Origin: a virus
Reading direction: 5' to 3' (one strand)
IMG/VR virus record: IMGVR_UViG_3300020733_000034
Coordinates: 1-39,525 of that record
DNA length: 39,525 nt
The position numbers were made by a program, and so were the translations under genes. This document shows positions 8,208 through 16,177 of the stretch, one piece after another. The stretch's first letter is position 1. The number at the start of each line of letters is the position of its first letter. The notes under the pieces were generated by a model. It was not told the DNA's origin, did no database searches, and saw nothing but the letters and a program-made list of their open reading frames with translations.

Positions 8208-8918
8208 ATGTTCGGTCTACTTAAAGAAAATATTATCAATAATTTAGAAAAAGTCTATCTTGAGAAAGGAGAAAAAGACTTCAAAAAAGGATTCAATGCG
8301 TTTATGAAAACAATTAAAGAATCTAAAGATCTAAAACAAATATATAACATATATTCTTTATATGAGAATATTCATTTTGATAATGAGGTTATTGCAAGAG
8401 AATTTGTAAATGAATCAATTAATCAGTTAAAATCATATGACAAGTCTAAATTAAATGACTTAAAGACTTTGACTGAAACATATGAAAATTTACCTAAAAA
8501 CTCAAGATATTTTTACTTAGATGAATTGGCCTTCAACGATAAATTATCTTTAAAGAACAAAGTTGAATATAAAGTGGCGTTAATTAACTCATTAGTTAAT
8601 GAAACCAAAAACAATGAAAATTTGATCAATCTTATCAATAATGCTGATAAAATTAATGAAAATTTAAATACCTTAAGTGAAGCCCAAGTCGAAGCTATAA
8701 GTATTTTAGCTGAAAATGATAAAACTAAAGTTAATGAATATTATACCAATTTGATTAACGAAACACAAGAACTTTTGGATAACAAAATCATTGAATCTAA
8801 GAAAGAAACTGAAGCTGTAGTTAAATTGGTGGAGGCTAAGAAAAAACTTAAAGCTATTTCCAAGGAAGCTAACGTAAATAATATTGAATTAATTTTAGAT
8901 TTAAAGTCAATCCTATAA
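8208..8918 (+). CDS. Hypothetical helical protein after the portal
   Basis: A 236-residue protein rich in Lys, Glu, Asn and Leu. It is predicted by eye to be almost entirely alpha-helical with coiled-coil character (for example IIESKKETEAVVKLVEAKKK). It has no Cys, no membrane helix and no catalytic motif. It occupies the slot where T4 has the small prohead-core genes 67 and 68, between portal and prohead protease. It contains several I/L-x-E tripeptides (INE, LSE) of the kind cut by gp21-type proteases. A prohead-core or scaffold accessory role is inference from position and composition; no family is recognised. Confidence 0.8.
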   Translation: MFGLLKENIINNLEKVYLEKGEKDFKKGFNAFMKTIKESKDLKQIYNIYSLYENIHFDNEVIAREFVNESINQLKSYDKSKLNDLKTLTETYENLPKNSRYFYLDELAFNDKLSLKNKVEYKVALINSLVNETKNNENLINLINNADKINENLNTLSEAQVEAISILAENDKTKVNEYYTNLINETQELLDNKIIESKKETEAVVKLVEAKKKLKAISKEANVNNIELILDLKSIL

Positions 8919-8928
8919 GAAAAAATTT

Positions 8929-8995
8929 GGTTTTATCATTTTATTTTATTACTTTTATTTTAAATAATAAAAATTTAAATAAAATGATTAAAATC
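8929..8995. repeat. Long AT-only inverted repeat before a start codon
   Basis: The arms 8929-8946 and 8977-8995 pair over about 18 bp with one bulge. The loop region can pair further (ATTTTA against TAAAAAT-type runs). It ends 2 bases before the ATG at 8998. There is no T-run after it as in a terminator, so a structure that hides the translation start, or a transcript processing site, is more likely. Confidence 0.55.
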
Positions 8996-8997
8996 AA

Positions 8998-9435
8998 ATG
9001 TTTTGCAAATTCGGCAAAGAAAGAAAGTTATTTACTAACACAAATTTCAGAGTTAAATATGGGACTATAGATGCCCTTAAACTCAATTCAATATACATAG
9101 ATATTGAATCCTGGGTTCAGCCAAAAGAACCCTTAAGCTACGAATCTTATATTCGTTTAATGCGAAGACAAGTTATTCTTTCGCTCAATAATGAACTTGA
9201 TTCAAATTTTTTCAATCAAAACTTTATTGTTGATCTTGATTTAAGAGCATCAGGAATGGATCCAAAAAGGAAATCATTCATGTTGCTCGAAGTTACTTTA
9301 TACCCCAAAATCAAACCTAAATTCACATCAAAAGAACTTAATCAAAAGGTTGAAGAAGTAACAAATGTTATAATCAATACACTACAAAAAAATAAATTCA
9401 ATTTTAACTCCAAAAAAAATGAACGTAATAAATAG
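8998..9435 (+). CDS. Hypothetical protein (145 aa)
   Basis: This frame has a stop at 8989-8991 just upstream, so ATG 8998 is the earliest start. The protein has an alternating strand and helix pattern, with IDIESWVQPKEPLSYESYIRL, a basic helix (RLMRRQVILSL) and FIVDLDLRASGMDPKRKSFMLLEVTLYPK. This last segment looks like a conserved core, and I believe similar sequences occur in other environmental T4-like phages, but I cannot name a function. The end overlaps the following AAA+ gene by 17 bases, which suggests the two are translated together. A long hairpin precedes the start. Confidence 0.75.
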   Translation: MFCKFGKERKLFTNTNFRVKYGTIDALKLNSIYIDIESWVQPKEPLSYESYIRLMRRQVILSLNNELDSNFFNQNFIVDLDLRASGMDPKRKSFMLLEVTLYPKIKPKFTSKELNQKVEEVTNVIINTLQKNKFNFNSKKNERNK

Positions 9436-10360
9436 CGATTATATGGACATTGATCTAAATGAAAATCTCATTAATGAAATCATAATTGAAAATCATTCAG
9501 ATCTATCTAAGATTGGCGAAAACATGGAAACCTGGTTTTCTATTAATAATAAAGATTATTTCTTCAATTATAGAAGTATACCTAAATTACCATCTGGCCT
9601 ATATTCTATCGTATTTACTGAAGCAAATGGTTTTGGATTATCTAAAATGGAATATAAATCTGAAGATTATTTTGTATTACCCTCGTTACCCCACGAAGAA
9701 ATTATCTCAGATATCAAGAAATTTTGGGATAGTAAAAAGAACTATGAAAAATACAATCTTACTACTAAGAGAGGAATAATTTTGCATGGTGATCCAGGTG
9801 GTGGTAAAACATCCCTGATTTATCTTTTGATTGAAGAAATGAAGAAATATGATGGTATTTCCATATATTTTGATTCACCAAAAACCTGGATTGAGATAGC
9901 TAAACTTATTCGTAAAATTGAACCAGACAGACCAATATTGTGCATTATTGAGGATATTGACGGTGTAATTGAAAATAATGGTGAAGAAATATTTTTAAAT
10001 TTCCTTGATGGTCTAAACTCCGTATCAAATATTGTTTATGTTGCAACAACCAATAATTTAAGGGAAATACCAGATAGGATAAAGAATAGACCATCACGTT
10101 TCGATAAAAAATATGAAGTAAAAAAACCAACAGATGAAGATAGGTTAATATATTTCACCAGAATGGTTTGTGAAGAAGATAAGGATATCTATGACCTTAA
10201 AAAACTTGCAAAGGACACGAAAGACTTGAGCATGGCTCATCTTAAAGAATTATTCATATCATTATACATATTCAAGAATGATTATGCAAAGAGTCTACAA
10301 GATATAAAAAAGGGTAATATAATAGAAAAATCTATTGGGTTTGGCAGAAATGATGACTGA
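9419..10360 (+). CDS. AAA+ ATPase
   Basis: 313 residues with a complete AAA module: Walker A GDPGGGKT (residues 124-131), Walker B LCIIEDID, sensor-1 ATTNN and arginine-finger region NRPSRFD. This pattern is closest to classical AAA proteins (Bcs1/Cdc48-like) rather than clamp-loader or MoxR types. The first about 100 residues form an N-terminal domain I do not recognise. The gene overlaps its upstream neighbour and lies between the portal and prohead-protease genes. Together these suggest a chaperone or remodelling step in head assembly. That role is inference; T4 itself has no such gene at this place. Confidence 0.88.
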   Translation: MNVINSDYMDIDLNENLINEIIIENHSDLSKIGENMETWFSINNKDYFFNYRSIPKLPSGLYSIVFTEANGFGLSKMEYKSEDYFVLPSLPHEEIISDIKKFWDSKKNYEKYNLTTKRGIILHGDPGGGKTSLIYLLIEEMKKYDGISIYFDSPKTWIEIAKLIRKIEPDRPILCIIEDIDGVIENNGEEIFLNFLDGLNSVSNIVYVATTNNLREIPDRIKNRPSRFDKKYEVKKPTDEDRLIYFTRMVCEEDKDIYDLKKLAKDTKDLSMAHLKELFISLYIFKNDYAKSLQDIKKGNIIEKSIGFGRNDD

Positions 10361-10382
10361 AACCATCTTTTAATACAATCTT

Positions 10383-10392
10383 AAATATTTAT
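10383..10392 (+). promoter_or_regulatory. Putative late promoter motif
   Basis: AAATATTTAT followed by an A is in the leader of the GIY-YIG gene, 22 bases before its ATG. It may also serve gene 21 downstream. Confidence 0.4.
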
Positions 10393-10413
10393 AATTGAAA
10401 TATTATATTTATT

Positions 10414-11115
10414 ATGGCTATAAAACTATTAAAAGAGGGTGAAGAAGGATTTATATATACATTAACAGACCCAAATACCAACTTGGTTAGATATGTTGGT
10501 AAAGCCAAATCTATAGAGAACAGGTTCAAAGAACATATAAAAAAAGCAAAACTGGGAAAAACACATAAAAATAATTGGATTAATTCACTTTTAAAAAATA
10601 ACCAATTACCAATTATAGAAATAATTGATTCTGTAAGTACCGTTGATATTAATTTTTATGAAATATATTGGATTAATCAATTTAAATCATGGGGGTTCAA
10701 TTTAACAAATGAAGCTAAAGGTGGTTCTGGTGGGAATTTGGGTGATATGGTTAATAAAAAAATTTCAAATAAATTGAAAAATAGAACTTTTAGTCCTGAA
10801 ACAATAGAAAAAATGAGGCTTGCACGAATAGGAAAAAAAGCATCAACTAAAACAAAAGAATTGCTTTCTAAACAAAGATTGGGTAATAAAAATCCAATGT
10901 ATGGAAAAAAAAGATGCATAATATCCAATTATAAAAAGATAATACAATTGGATATAAATAATAAATTTATTAAAGAGTGGGCATCAATAAAAGATGCTTC
11001 AGAAAATTTAAAAATAAGTAGACAACTTATTGGCGATGTTCTTCATAATAGAAAATGGAAGAAAACTGCTGGTGGTTTCAAGTGGGCTTTTAAAAATATA
11101 AATAATGAAATATAG
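10414..11115 (+). CDS. GIY-YIG homing endonuclease (free-standing)
   Basis: 233 residues. The nuclease domain starts GFIYTLTDP and continues RYVGKAKSIENRFKEH, giving the GIY (FIY, residues 13-15) and YIG (YVG, 27-29) elements and the catalytic Arg. Downstream come NUMOD3-type DNA-binding repeats (FSPETIEKMRLARIGKK; LLSKQRLGNKNPMYGKK) and a C-terminal NUMOD1-type module (IIQLDINNKFIKEWASIKDA). This is the classic segD/I-TevI-like layout of phage endonucleases. It sits between the AAA+ gene and gene 21, and its 3' end overlaps the gene 21 start by 11 bases, the same overlap length seen for the TerL endonuclease. It is presumably a selfish insertion in the intergenic region. Confidence 0.93.
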   Translation: MAIKLLKEGEEGFIYTLTDPNTNLVRYVGKAKSIENRFKEHIKKAKLGKTHKNNWINSLLKNNQLPIIEIIDSVSTVDINFYEIYWINQFKSWGFNLTNEAKGGSGGNLGDMVNKKISNKLKNRTFSPETIEKMRLARIGKKASTKTKELLSKQRLGNKNPMYGKKRCIISNYKKIIQLDINNKFIKEWASIKDASENLKISRQLIGDVLHNRKWKKTAGGFKWAFKNINNEI

Positions 11116-11827
11116 TGATATTGGAATTAATGAAAACAATGAATTAGGTGTTTTCAAACTACTAATAGAACATGATGCTGGTTTCATTTCAAAAGAATTT
11201 ACAAAAGGATTCTTAAAAGAGGGAACCATAAACGAAACTCTTGATTTAACTAAACCAATATTCTATTATTCAACACTTCAGAAATATGGTGTTGAAAATA
11301 GAAATGGTAGAATCTACCCTGAAGACATACTCAAACGTCAAGTTGAGATATACAAAGATGTTATAAGAAAGAATGCGTCTTTTCATGAAATGGATCACCC
11401 AGATTCATCAACAATATCACTTAAAGGTGGTTCACCATACAGAATAGTTGATCTTTTTTGGAAAGGTAACGCTTTAATTGGTAAGCTTGAGGTACTTGTA
11501 TCAGACGGTTATAGAAGAAGCGGTATTATATCATGTAATGGTGACCTTTTGGCTCATTATCTAAGCTATGGCATGACCGTTGGTATATCTTCAAGAGGTA
11601 TAGGTACATTGAAGAAAGTTAACGGCAAAAACATGGTTCAAGATGATTTTGAACTTATATGTTGGGATGCTGTTTCAAGCCCATCAACACCTGGTTCCTA
11701 TCTTTATCAAGATATAAATGATTTTGGTAAATATGATGAGGTTTTACCAGATAAAAAAGATGAGATTGAAGAATCAAGCAACGGTAATGATTTTCTTAAG
11801 AACCTACAGAAATTTTTGAACAGATAA
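11105..11827 (+). CDS. 21: Prohead core protease (gp21-like)
   Basis: A 240-residue serine protease of the T4 gp21 class. Visible landmarks are NRNGRIYPEDIL, the catalytic His in FHEMDHPDSS, the strand block IVDLFWKGNALIGKLEVL, and the nucleophile region GMTVGISSRGIG with the Ser in SSRG. The tail is acidic and polar. In T4 this enzyme is assembled in the prohead core and cuts capsid, scaffold and internal proteins after L/I-x-E. Such sites are present in the capsid protein and in several small proteins of this window. The ATG overlaps the end of the GIY-YIG gene by 11 bases. Confidence 0.92.
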   Translation: MKYSDIGINENNELGVFKLLIEHDAGFISKEFTKGFLKEGTINETLDLTKPIFYYSTLQKYGVENRNGRIYPEDILKRQVEIYKDVIRKNASFHEMDHPDSSTISLKGGSPYRIVDLFWKGNALIGKLEVLVSDGYRRSGIISCNGDLLAHYLSYGMTVGISSRGIGTLKKVNGKNMVQDDFELICWDAVSSPSTPGSYLYQDINDFGKYDEVLPDKKDEIEESSNGNDFLKNLQKFLNR

Positions 11828-11882
11828 TTTGTTTTTATGGATCTTATTTACTATTATTGTAGTAATAAAAAAGATATTTAAT

Positions 11883-12116
11883 ATGAAAACTTATTATTGG
11901 TACTTAGTTTCATCCCAGGATATTTACACGGATGATAATGGAAGACAGAAGAAGCAAAAGAAAACAAATTTATTTAAAGCTGTATCTGTTACTGACGCTG
12001 AAACACAAGCAATTGCACAACTTAGTAATATGAGTGATGACTTCAGAATCCTCAGTGTTACTGAATCAAAGATCGAACAAGTATTCTTTCCAGAAGGTGT
12101 TGAGATCAACGATTAA
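11883..12116 (+). CDS. Small protein, possibly DUF4494-like (77 aa)
   Basis: The start chosen is ATG 11883. A longer frame from a TTG at 11829 would add an implausible hydrophobic leader. The protein begins MKTYYWYLVSSQD and continues with a charged KKQKKT turn, then KAVSVTDAETQAIAQL and a strand-rich end. The pattern (a basic loop, then ALS/VSVTDAE, then a helix) recalls DUF4494, a short family of Bacteroidota and their phages. The match is from memory and the sequence is shorter than the usual family member. It lies between gene 21 and a terminator. The function is unknown. Confidence 0.75.
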   Translation: MKTYYWYLVSSQDIYTDDNGRQKKQKKTNLFKAVSVTDAETQAIAQLSNMSDDFRILSVTESKIEQVFFPEGVEIND

Positions 12117-12140
12117 GAAAGTTTAAAAACTTTTTTTTAT

Positions 12141-12178
12141 AAAACCCCAAAAAAAATAACATTTTTTGGGGTTTTTTT
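12141..12178 (+). terminator. Rho-independent terminator
   Basis: AACCCCAAAAAA pairs with TTTTTTGGGGTT around a short AATAACA-type loop and is followed by T. It separates the protease unit from the scaffold and capsid unit. Confidence 0.8.
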
Positions 12179-12217
12179 ATTGTTTTTACTATATAAATTG
12201 GTTTTTTGAAAAATATA

Positions 12218-12228
12218 ATATATTTATA
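12218..12228 (+). promoter_or_regulatory. Putative late promoter for the scaffold and capsid genes
   Basis: ATATATTTATA, a late-motif variant, lies 41 bases before the scaffold ATG, just downstream of a terminator. A new transcript for the two most abundant head proteins would be expected to start here. Confidence 0.4.
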
Positions 12229-12268
12229 TCTAAGAAAGCATAATAGTTTTTATTAAAACAAATAAAAT

Positions 12269-13468
12269 ATGAGCAAAAGAAGTATATTAGCTGATACTCT
12301 AAATGAGGTTCAACAAATTAGAGAAGCTATAGAAAAAAATGCTAATCACGTATTGAAATCTACCTTGAAAGAAGAATTGGAAGAAATTATTCACAAGGGT
12401 TTAGATGAAATGGGTGATGAGGAACAAGATGAAAACATCGAAGATATGAATCCAGACTCTACAGATGGCATGGACTTAGATTCAGAAATGGGTTCTGACT
12501 CAGAAGAAATGACCGATAAACCAGACATTGAAGACACCCCAAGTGACGAAATACCTGGTGACGAGGTAATTGATCTAACTGATAAATCAGACAAAGAAGT
12601 TCTAAAGAGATTTGAACTTATGGAACCTACAGACGAAATCGAAGTTATTCGCACAGGAGACGGTATCGAAATTAAATTCCACCCAGAAGGATCTGAAGAA
12701 GAACCAGGTGAAATGAGCCCAGAAATGGATCATGAAGCTGGCGAAGAAGAAGATGAAGCTGGTGAAGAAGAAGACGAAATGGCACCAGCAATGGATGAAG
12801 CATCTGAAGAAGATGAGGGTGTTATGTACGAAATCGAAATCGCAGAAGGTGATGAAGAAGAAGATGAAGCTGTTAAAGAAGCTGAAGGTGAGGAAGAAGA
12901 TGAAAGCACCATGGATGAAGTAAAGACTACAAGCAAAGTTAAGTTTTTAAAAACTCATACTGCTGCTCCAGCTGGTCAATCAGAAGGCTTACAAGAAAAA
13001 CTTGTTAACACAAGAAAAAAATTACAAACTCTTGTTGCAGAAAACAAAAAAATCAAACAAGAATTAGATGCTTTCAAAACTCTTAAAGAATCATTTGTTT
13101 CAAATGAGAAAGAGTATAAGAATGCTATCAAAGTTCTTAAAACACAACTTCAAGAAGTTTCGTTATTCACTACCAATTTAACATATGCTGTTAAATTGAT
13201 GACAGAGAACACTACAACTAAAGAAGAAAAATTCCAAATTTTATCGACTTTAGACAAAGCAAAAACTTTGAATGAATCTCAAAACATAGCAACTACGTTG
13301 GAAGAACAATTTAAATCAAAGAAATCAACATCTGCTGCTACAATTCTTGAAAATAAAGTTCTTGACAAACCTGCTTTCAGCAGCACTTCAGCTTCGATTA
13401 ACGAATCTACAGTGTACAAGAATCCACAGGTTGAAAGAATGAAAGATTTAATAAATAAAATACAATAA
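12269..13468 (+). CDS. 22: Prohead scaffold protein (gp22-like)
   Basis: 399 residues. It has an N-terminal amphipathic helix, a very long acidic middle (roughly residues 45-220; repeated EEEDEA and EDEM blocks), and a C-terminal coiled-coil half (KKLQTLVAENKKIKQELDAF). Gene order protease-scaffold-capsid and the acidic coiled-coil character fit T4 gp22, the core scaffold removed by gp21. Candidate cleavage tripeptides LNE occur at ILADTLNE near the N-terminus and at KTLNESQ, with INE near the C-terminus. The assignment rests on position and composition, because scaffolds diverge fast. Codons in the acidic part give a purine-rich repetitive DNA tract. Confidence 0.82.
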   Translation: MSKRSILADTLNEVQQIREAIEKNANHVLKSTLKEELEEIIHKGLDEMGDEEQDENIEDMNPDSTDGMDLDSEMGSDSEEMTDKPDIEDTPSDEIPGDEVIDLTDKSDKEVLKRFELMEPTDEIEVIRTGDGIEIKFHPEGSEEEPGEMSPEMDHEAGEEEDEAGEEEDEMAPAMDEASEEDEGVMYEIEIAEGDEEEDEAVKEAEGEEEDESTMDEVKTTSKVKFLKTHTAAPAGQSEGLQEKLVNTRKKLQTLVAENKKIKQELDAFKTLKESFVSNEKEYKNAIKVLKTQLQEVSLFTTNLTYAVKLMTENTTTKEEKFQILSTLDKAKTLNESQNIATTLEEQFKSKKSTSAATILENKVLDKPAFSSTSASINESTVYKNPQVERMKDLINKIQ

Positions 13469-13504
13469 TAATAACAATAAAACAAAAAACAAAAACCAAA
13501 TAAA

Positions 13505-15241
13505 ATGGGTGCATTATTAGAATCAGGTAGAGTTGGTAACGTGAGCGTTAACCACTTGAAACTTGTAAGAGAAGATGTAATCAACAGATGGGATGACTTA
13601 GGTCTTTTAGAAGGTCTTAAAGGTCATGCTAAAGAAAACGTCGCTCAATTATTCGAGAACCAAGCTTCTTGGATGTTAAACGAATCAACTGCTTTAGGCG
13701 TTGAGGGTTCATTTGAAACCGTTGTGTTTCCAATCGTGAGAAGAGTATTCTCAAAATTATTAGCTAACGAAATCGTTTCGGTACAAGCGTTGAACTTACC
13801 TATCGGTAAATTGTTCTACTTCATACCTAAAATCGGTTCATCTGCGTTCAGTGCTACTGGTACTAACCAAATGGCAATGGATAGTGGTAACGGTTTCAGC
13901 GATAACGTAAATCTTTACGATGCGTTCTATGGTGAAGATGGTATGTATGATAAATCTAAGGGTGCTGCTGTAGCTATCACTGGTAGCTTAGGTTCTTACT
14001 CTGGTGCTACTGCTCATACTTTCGCATACACAAGAACTCCATGGGGTCACTCTCAACCAAACGATGGTTTTGCTCCAATAGCTCCATTCGTAGTTAATAT
14101 TTCTGGTGGTACATCATCAGTTCCAGCAAGCGCTATTGTAAAAGTACAATTTGCACTTTCTACAGTTAACCAAGTATTGACATCATTAGGTTTGTCTACT
14201 TCTACTTATCAAGGTGAAAATCCTGGTCAGTATTTGTTCGAAAACGCTGAAGAATTCTTGTCAACATTAAGTTTGACTGCTACTTCTGGTTACGGTGGTG
14301 TTGCAGCTGGTGCAGCTTTAGACTTTAATTTCGCTACTCAAAAGTACGGATTACAGTTAATGACTGATAACGGTACAAACGCTTACACTTATGTACAGCT
14401 TTATAACTATGACACTACTAAATTAGCTCTTTCTAACGTTACTGTAGGTGCTAAAATCTACAAATCATTGGAACTTGCTGATGATATGGGTGAAGTAAGC
14501 TTCGAGCTTAAATCAGTAACTGTATCTGTTATTGAAAGAAAATTAAGAGCACAATGGTCTCCAGAACTTGCTCAAGATGTTAGTGCATTCCACAACATTG
14601 ACGCTGAAGCTGAATTGACAGCTTTATTGTCTGAACAAGTTGCTGCTGAAATCGACAGAGAAATCTTGCGTGACTTACGTAGAGGTGCTGCTTGGAGATT
14701 GGCATGGGATTATAAAGGTTCTACTGGTCGTGGTATCGATACATCAAACAGCGCTGCATTCTATACTCAAAAAGAATGGAACCAAACTTTGATGACTGCT
14801 ATCAACCAAGTTTCTGCTCAAATCCATAAAGCAACTTTAAGAGGTGGTGCTAACTTCATCGTATGCTCTGCTGAAATTTCAGCTATCTTCGATGACTTGG
14901 AATATTTCCACGTATCTAACGCTGCTCCTGAGCAAGATAAATATAACATGGGTATCGAAAGAATCGGTGCTTTAGGTGGTCGCTACCAAGTTTATCGTGA
15001 TCCTTACTTCCCAGCAGACACAATCCTTATGGGACACAAAGGTACATCATTGTTAGACACTGGTTATGTGTACGCTCCATACGTGCCAATGCAATTGACA
15101 CCAACAATGTATAACCCATTCACTTTCGCTCCTGTGAAAGGTTTGATGACAAGGTACGCTAAGAAAATGGTTAACAACCGTTACTATGGTGTGATCAAAG
15201 TTAGAAATGTGGTATCATTTGGTATCGATAGCTTTAGATAA
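13505..15241 (+). CDS. 23: Major capsid protein (gp23-like)
   Basis: A 578-residue precursor. The N-terminal about 60 residues form the delta region, with LFENQASWMLNE. Cleavage after Glu60 (LNE|STALG) would mirror T4 gp23, which is cut after Glu65. The downstream FPIVRRVFSKLLANEIVSVQALNLPIGKLFYF aligns in pattern with the gp23 segment around MVRRAIPNLIAFDICGVQPMN. The C-terminal end has the HK97-fold-type conserved region YAPYVPMQLTPTMYNPFTF and GLMTRYAKKMVNNRYYGVI. Codon choice is more regular and less AT-biased than in neighbours, as expected for a highly expressed gene. There is no separate promoter, so it is likely co-transcribed with the scaffold, and a strong bidirectional terminator follows. 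Confidence 0.96.
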   Translation: MGALLESGRVGNVSVNHLKLVREDVINRWDDLGLLEGLKGHAKENVAQLFENQASWMLNESTALGVEGSFETVVFPIVRRVFSKLLANEIVSVQALNLPIGKLFYFIPKIGSSAFSATGTNQMAMDSGNGFSDNVNLYDAFYGEDGMYDKSKGAAVAITGSLGSYSGATAHTFAYTRTPWGHSQPNDGFAPIAPFVVNISGGTSSVPASAIVKVQFALSTVNQVLTSLGLSTSTYQGENPGQYLFENAEEFLSTLSLTATSGYGGVAAGAALDFNFATQKYGLQLMTDNGTNAYTYVQLYNYDTTKLALSNVTVGAKIYKSLELADDMGEVSFELKSVTVSVIERKLRAQWSPELAQDVSAFHNIDAEAELTALLSEQVAAEIDREILRDLRRGAAWRLAWDYKGSTGRGIDTSNSAAFYTQKEWNQTLMTAINQVSAQIHKATLRGGANFIVCSAEISAIFDDLEYFHVSNAAPEQDKYNMGIERIGALGGRYQVYRDPYFPADTILMGHKGTSLLDTGYVYAPYVPMQLTPTMYNPFTFAPVKGLMTRYAKKMVNNRYYGVIKVRNVVSFGIDSFR

Positions 15242-15265
15242 TCGAATTATCTATACACTATACAG

Positions 15266-15296
15266 AAATGGCTGGAAAAAATTCCAGCCATTTTTA
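15266..15296. terminator. Bidirectional terminator after the capsid gene
   Basis: AAATGGCTGGAA (15266-15277) pairs with TTCCAGCCATTT (15282-15293). T-runs on the plus side and A/T on the minus side serve the converging capsid and dNMP kinase genes. The structure reaches the kinase stop codon. Confidence 0.85.
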
Positions 15297-15866
15297 TTTT
15301 GATACAATATCATTTATAAAAATATTATCAACCTTAAAATATAAATCATCTAATGTACCATCATTAATTATTAAATGATTATATTTTATATCAAACATTT
15401 CTTTTTCTGATGCGTGGAAATCACCAACGTTCATTCCTGGTCTATCAACTCTCCATATTTCCCCACCCATTTTTACAATGGAATCAGCTTCATGCATAAA
15501 TCTAACATCAGATATTACAACACTATTATCTGTATTTGATTTATACCATTGCTCAAATCTTTTAACCCAAATCAATCTACCTATTTCTTTAAAAGCTGGT
15601 ATATGATTCTGTAAATCATATTGAGAAACTTCAGTTCCCATAACCTTTAATATATCTCTTGGAGTACAACCCCATACAGGATCGATAGTATCCTTTGCAT
15701 CACCAAAGACTTGTTCTTCGGTGAATCCAAACATGGCCATACAACCACGTTTTAGTGGGTCAGCAAAACTATATTTATTGTATTTGTGATATTTGCAAAG
15801 AAAATCAGATATTGTGTCTTTGCCAGAACGAGCTAATCCTATACAACCTATTAATTTTTTTTTCAT
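15294..15866 (-). CDS. Deoxynucleoside monophosphate kinase (T4 gp1-like)
   Basis: 190 residues with P-loop GLARSGKD (10-17), followed by the substrate-site pattern YSFADPLKRG and later VVISDVRFMHEAD and IWRVDRPG. These are features of the phage dNMP kinase family that phosphorylates dTMP, dGMP and hydroxymethyl-dCMP for phage DNA synthesis. It would act together with the thymidylate synthase at 21.6-22.8 kb. Its stop is part of the bidirectional terminator. A perfect hairpin (15879-15905) lies in its leader, and a lone TATATTTG (minus strand, 15919-15926) without a good -33 partner could be its promoter. Confidence 0.88.
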   Translation of the reverse strand: MKKKLIGCIGLARSGKDTISDFLCKYHKYNKYSFADPLKRGCMAMFGFTEEQVFGDAKDTIDPVWGCTPRDILKVMGTEVSQYDLQNHIPAFKEIGRLIWVKRFEQWYKSNTDNSVVISDVRFMHEADSIVKMGGEIWRVDRPGMNVGDFHASEKEMFDIKYNHLIINDGTLDDLYFKVDNIFINDIVSK

Positions 15867-15878
15867 ATAATCTATATT

Positions 15879-15905
15879 TTTTAGTTATTACAATAATAAC
15901 TAAAA
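15879..15905. repeat. Perfect 12-bp hairpin in the leader of the dNMP kinase gene
   Basis: TTTTAGTTATTA and TAATAACTAAAA are separated by CAA. No T-run follows on the minus strand, so it does not look like a terminator. It lies 13 bases before the kinase ATG. Confidence 0.6.
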
Positions 15906-16150
15906 TTATTTGAATTTCCAAATATACCCATAAGCTGTTACCACTTCCACACCCATTAACAAATTTCATAGCATCCTCAATTGATCTGTGTTCTTTAATT
16001 AAAGAACCAGTTTTAGTAAATTGTAAAACTGGTTTACAAAACCTTGTTTTTCAATTTTTTCTTTTGTTAATTCTGATAATTTCTTATCTTTATTTAAAGA
16101 TGTTGAGCCTTTTTTAAAACAACCAGAGTTAGCTTTAAAAAACCAAATAA
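15906..16150 (-). pseudogene. Decayed homing endonuclease relic (NUMOD3/NUMOD1 fragments)
   Basis: This otherwise empty stretch translates on the minus strand, in two different frames, into fragments typical of phage endonuclease tails. First comes KANSGCFKKGSTSLNKDKK with ELTKEKIEKQ (NUMOD3-like). After a shift near 16035 comes KPVLQFTKTGSLIKEHRSIE followed by DAMKF (NUMOD1-like). No nuclease domain remains. The relic sits directly between a terminator and the dNMP kinase leader. It is probably the 3' remnant of an HNH or GIY-YIG gene that was once inserted here. The assignment is by pattern only. Confidence 0.7.
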
Positions 16151-16173
16151 AAAAACCCACATTTCTGTGGGTT
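16151..16173 (-). terminator. Terminator on the minus strand
   Basis: AACCCACA (16154-16161) pairs with TGTGGGTT (16166-16173). On the minus strand it is followed by a run of seven T, just after the stop of the gene at 16178. Confidence 0.8.
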
Positions 16174-16177
16174 AATT

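Noticed and set aside
11829-11882. TTG start and membrane leader for the 77-aa gene
   Set aside because: The leader overlaps an AT-rich leader sequence, and ATG 11883 gives a compact protein with the expected A-rich upstream context.
12720-12910. DNA tandem repeat or CRISPR-like array in the scaffold gene
   Set aside because: The repetition reflects codons for acidic runs (GAAGAAGATGAA), without regular spacers.
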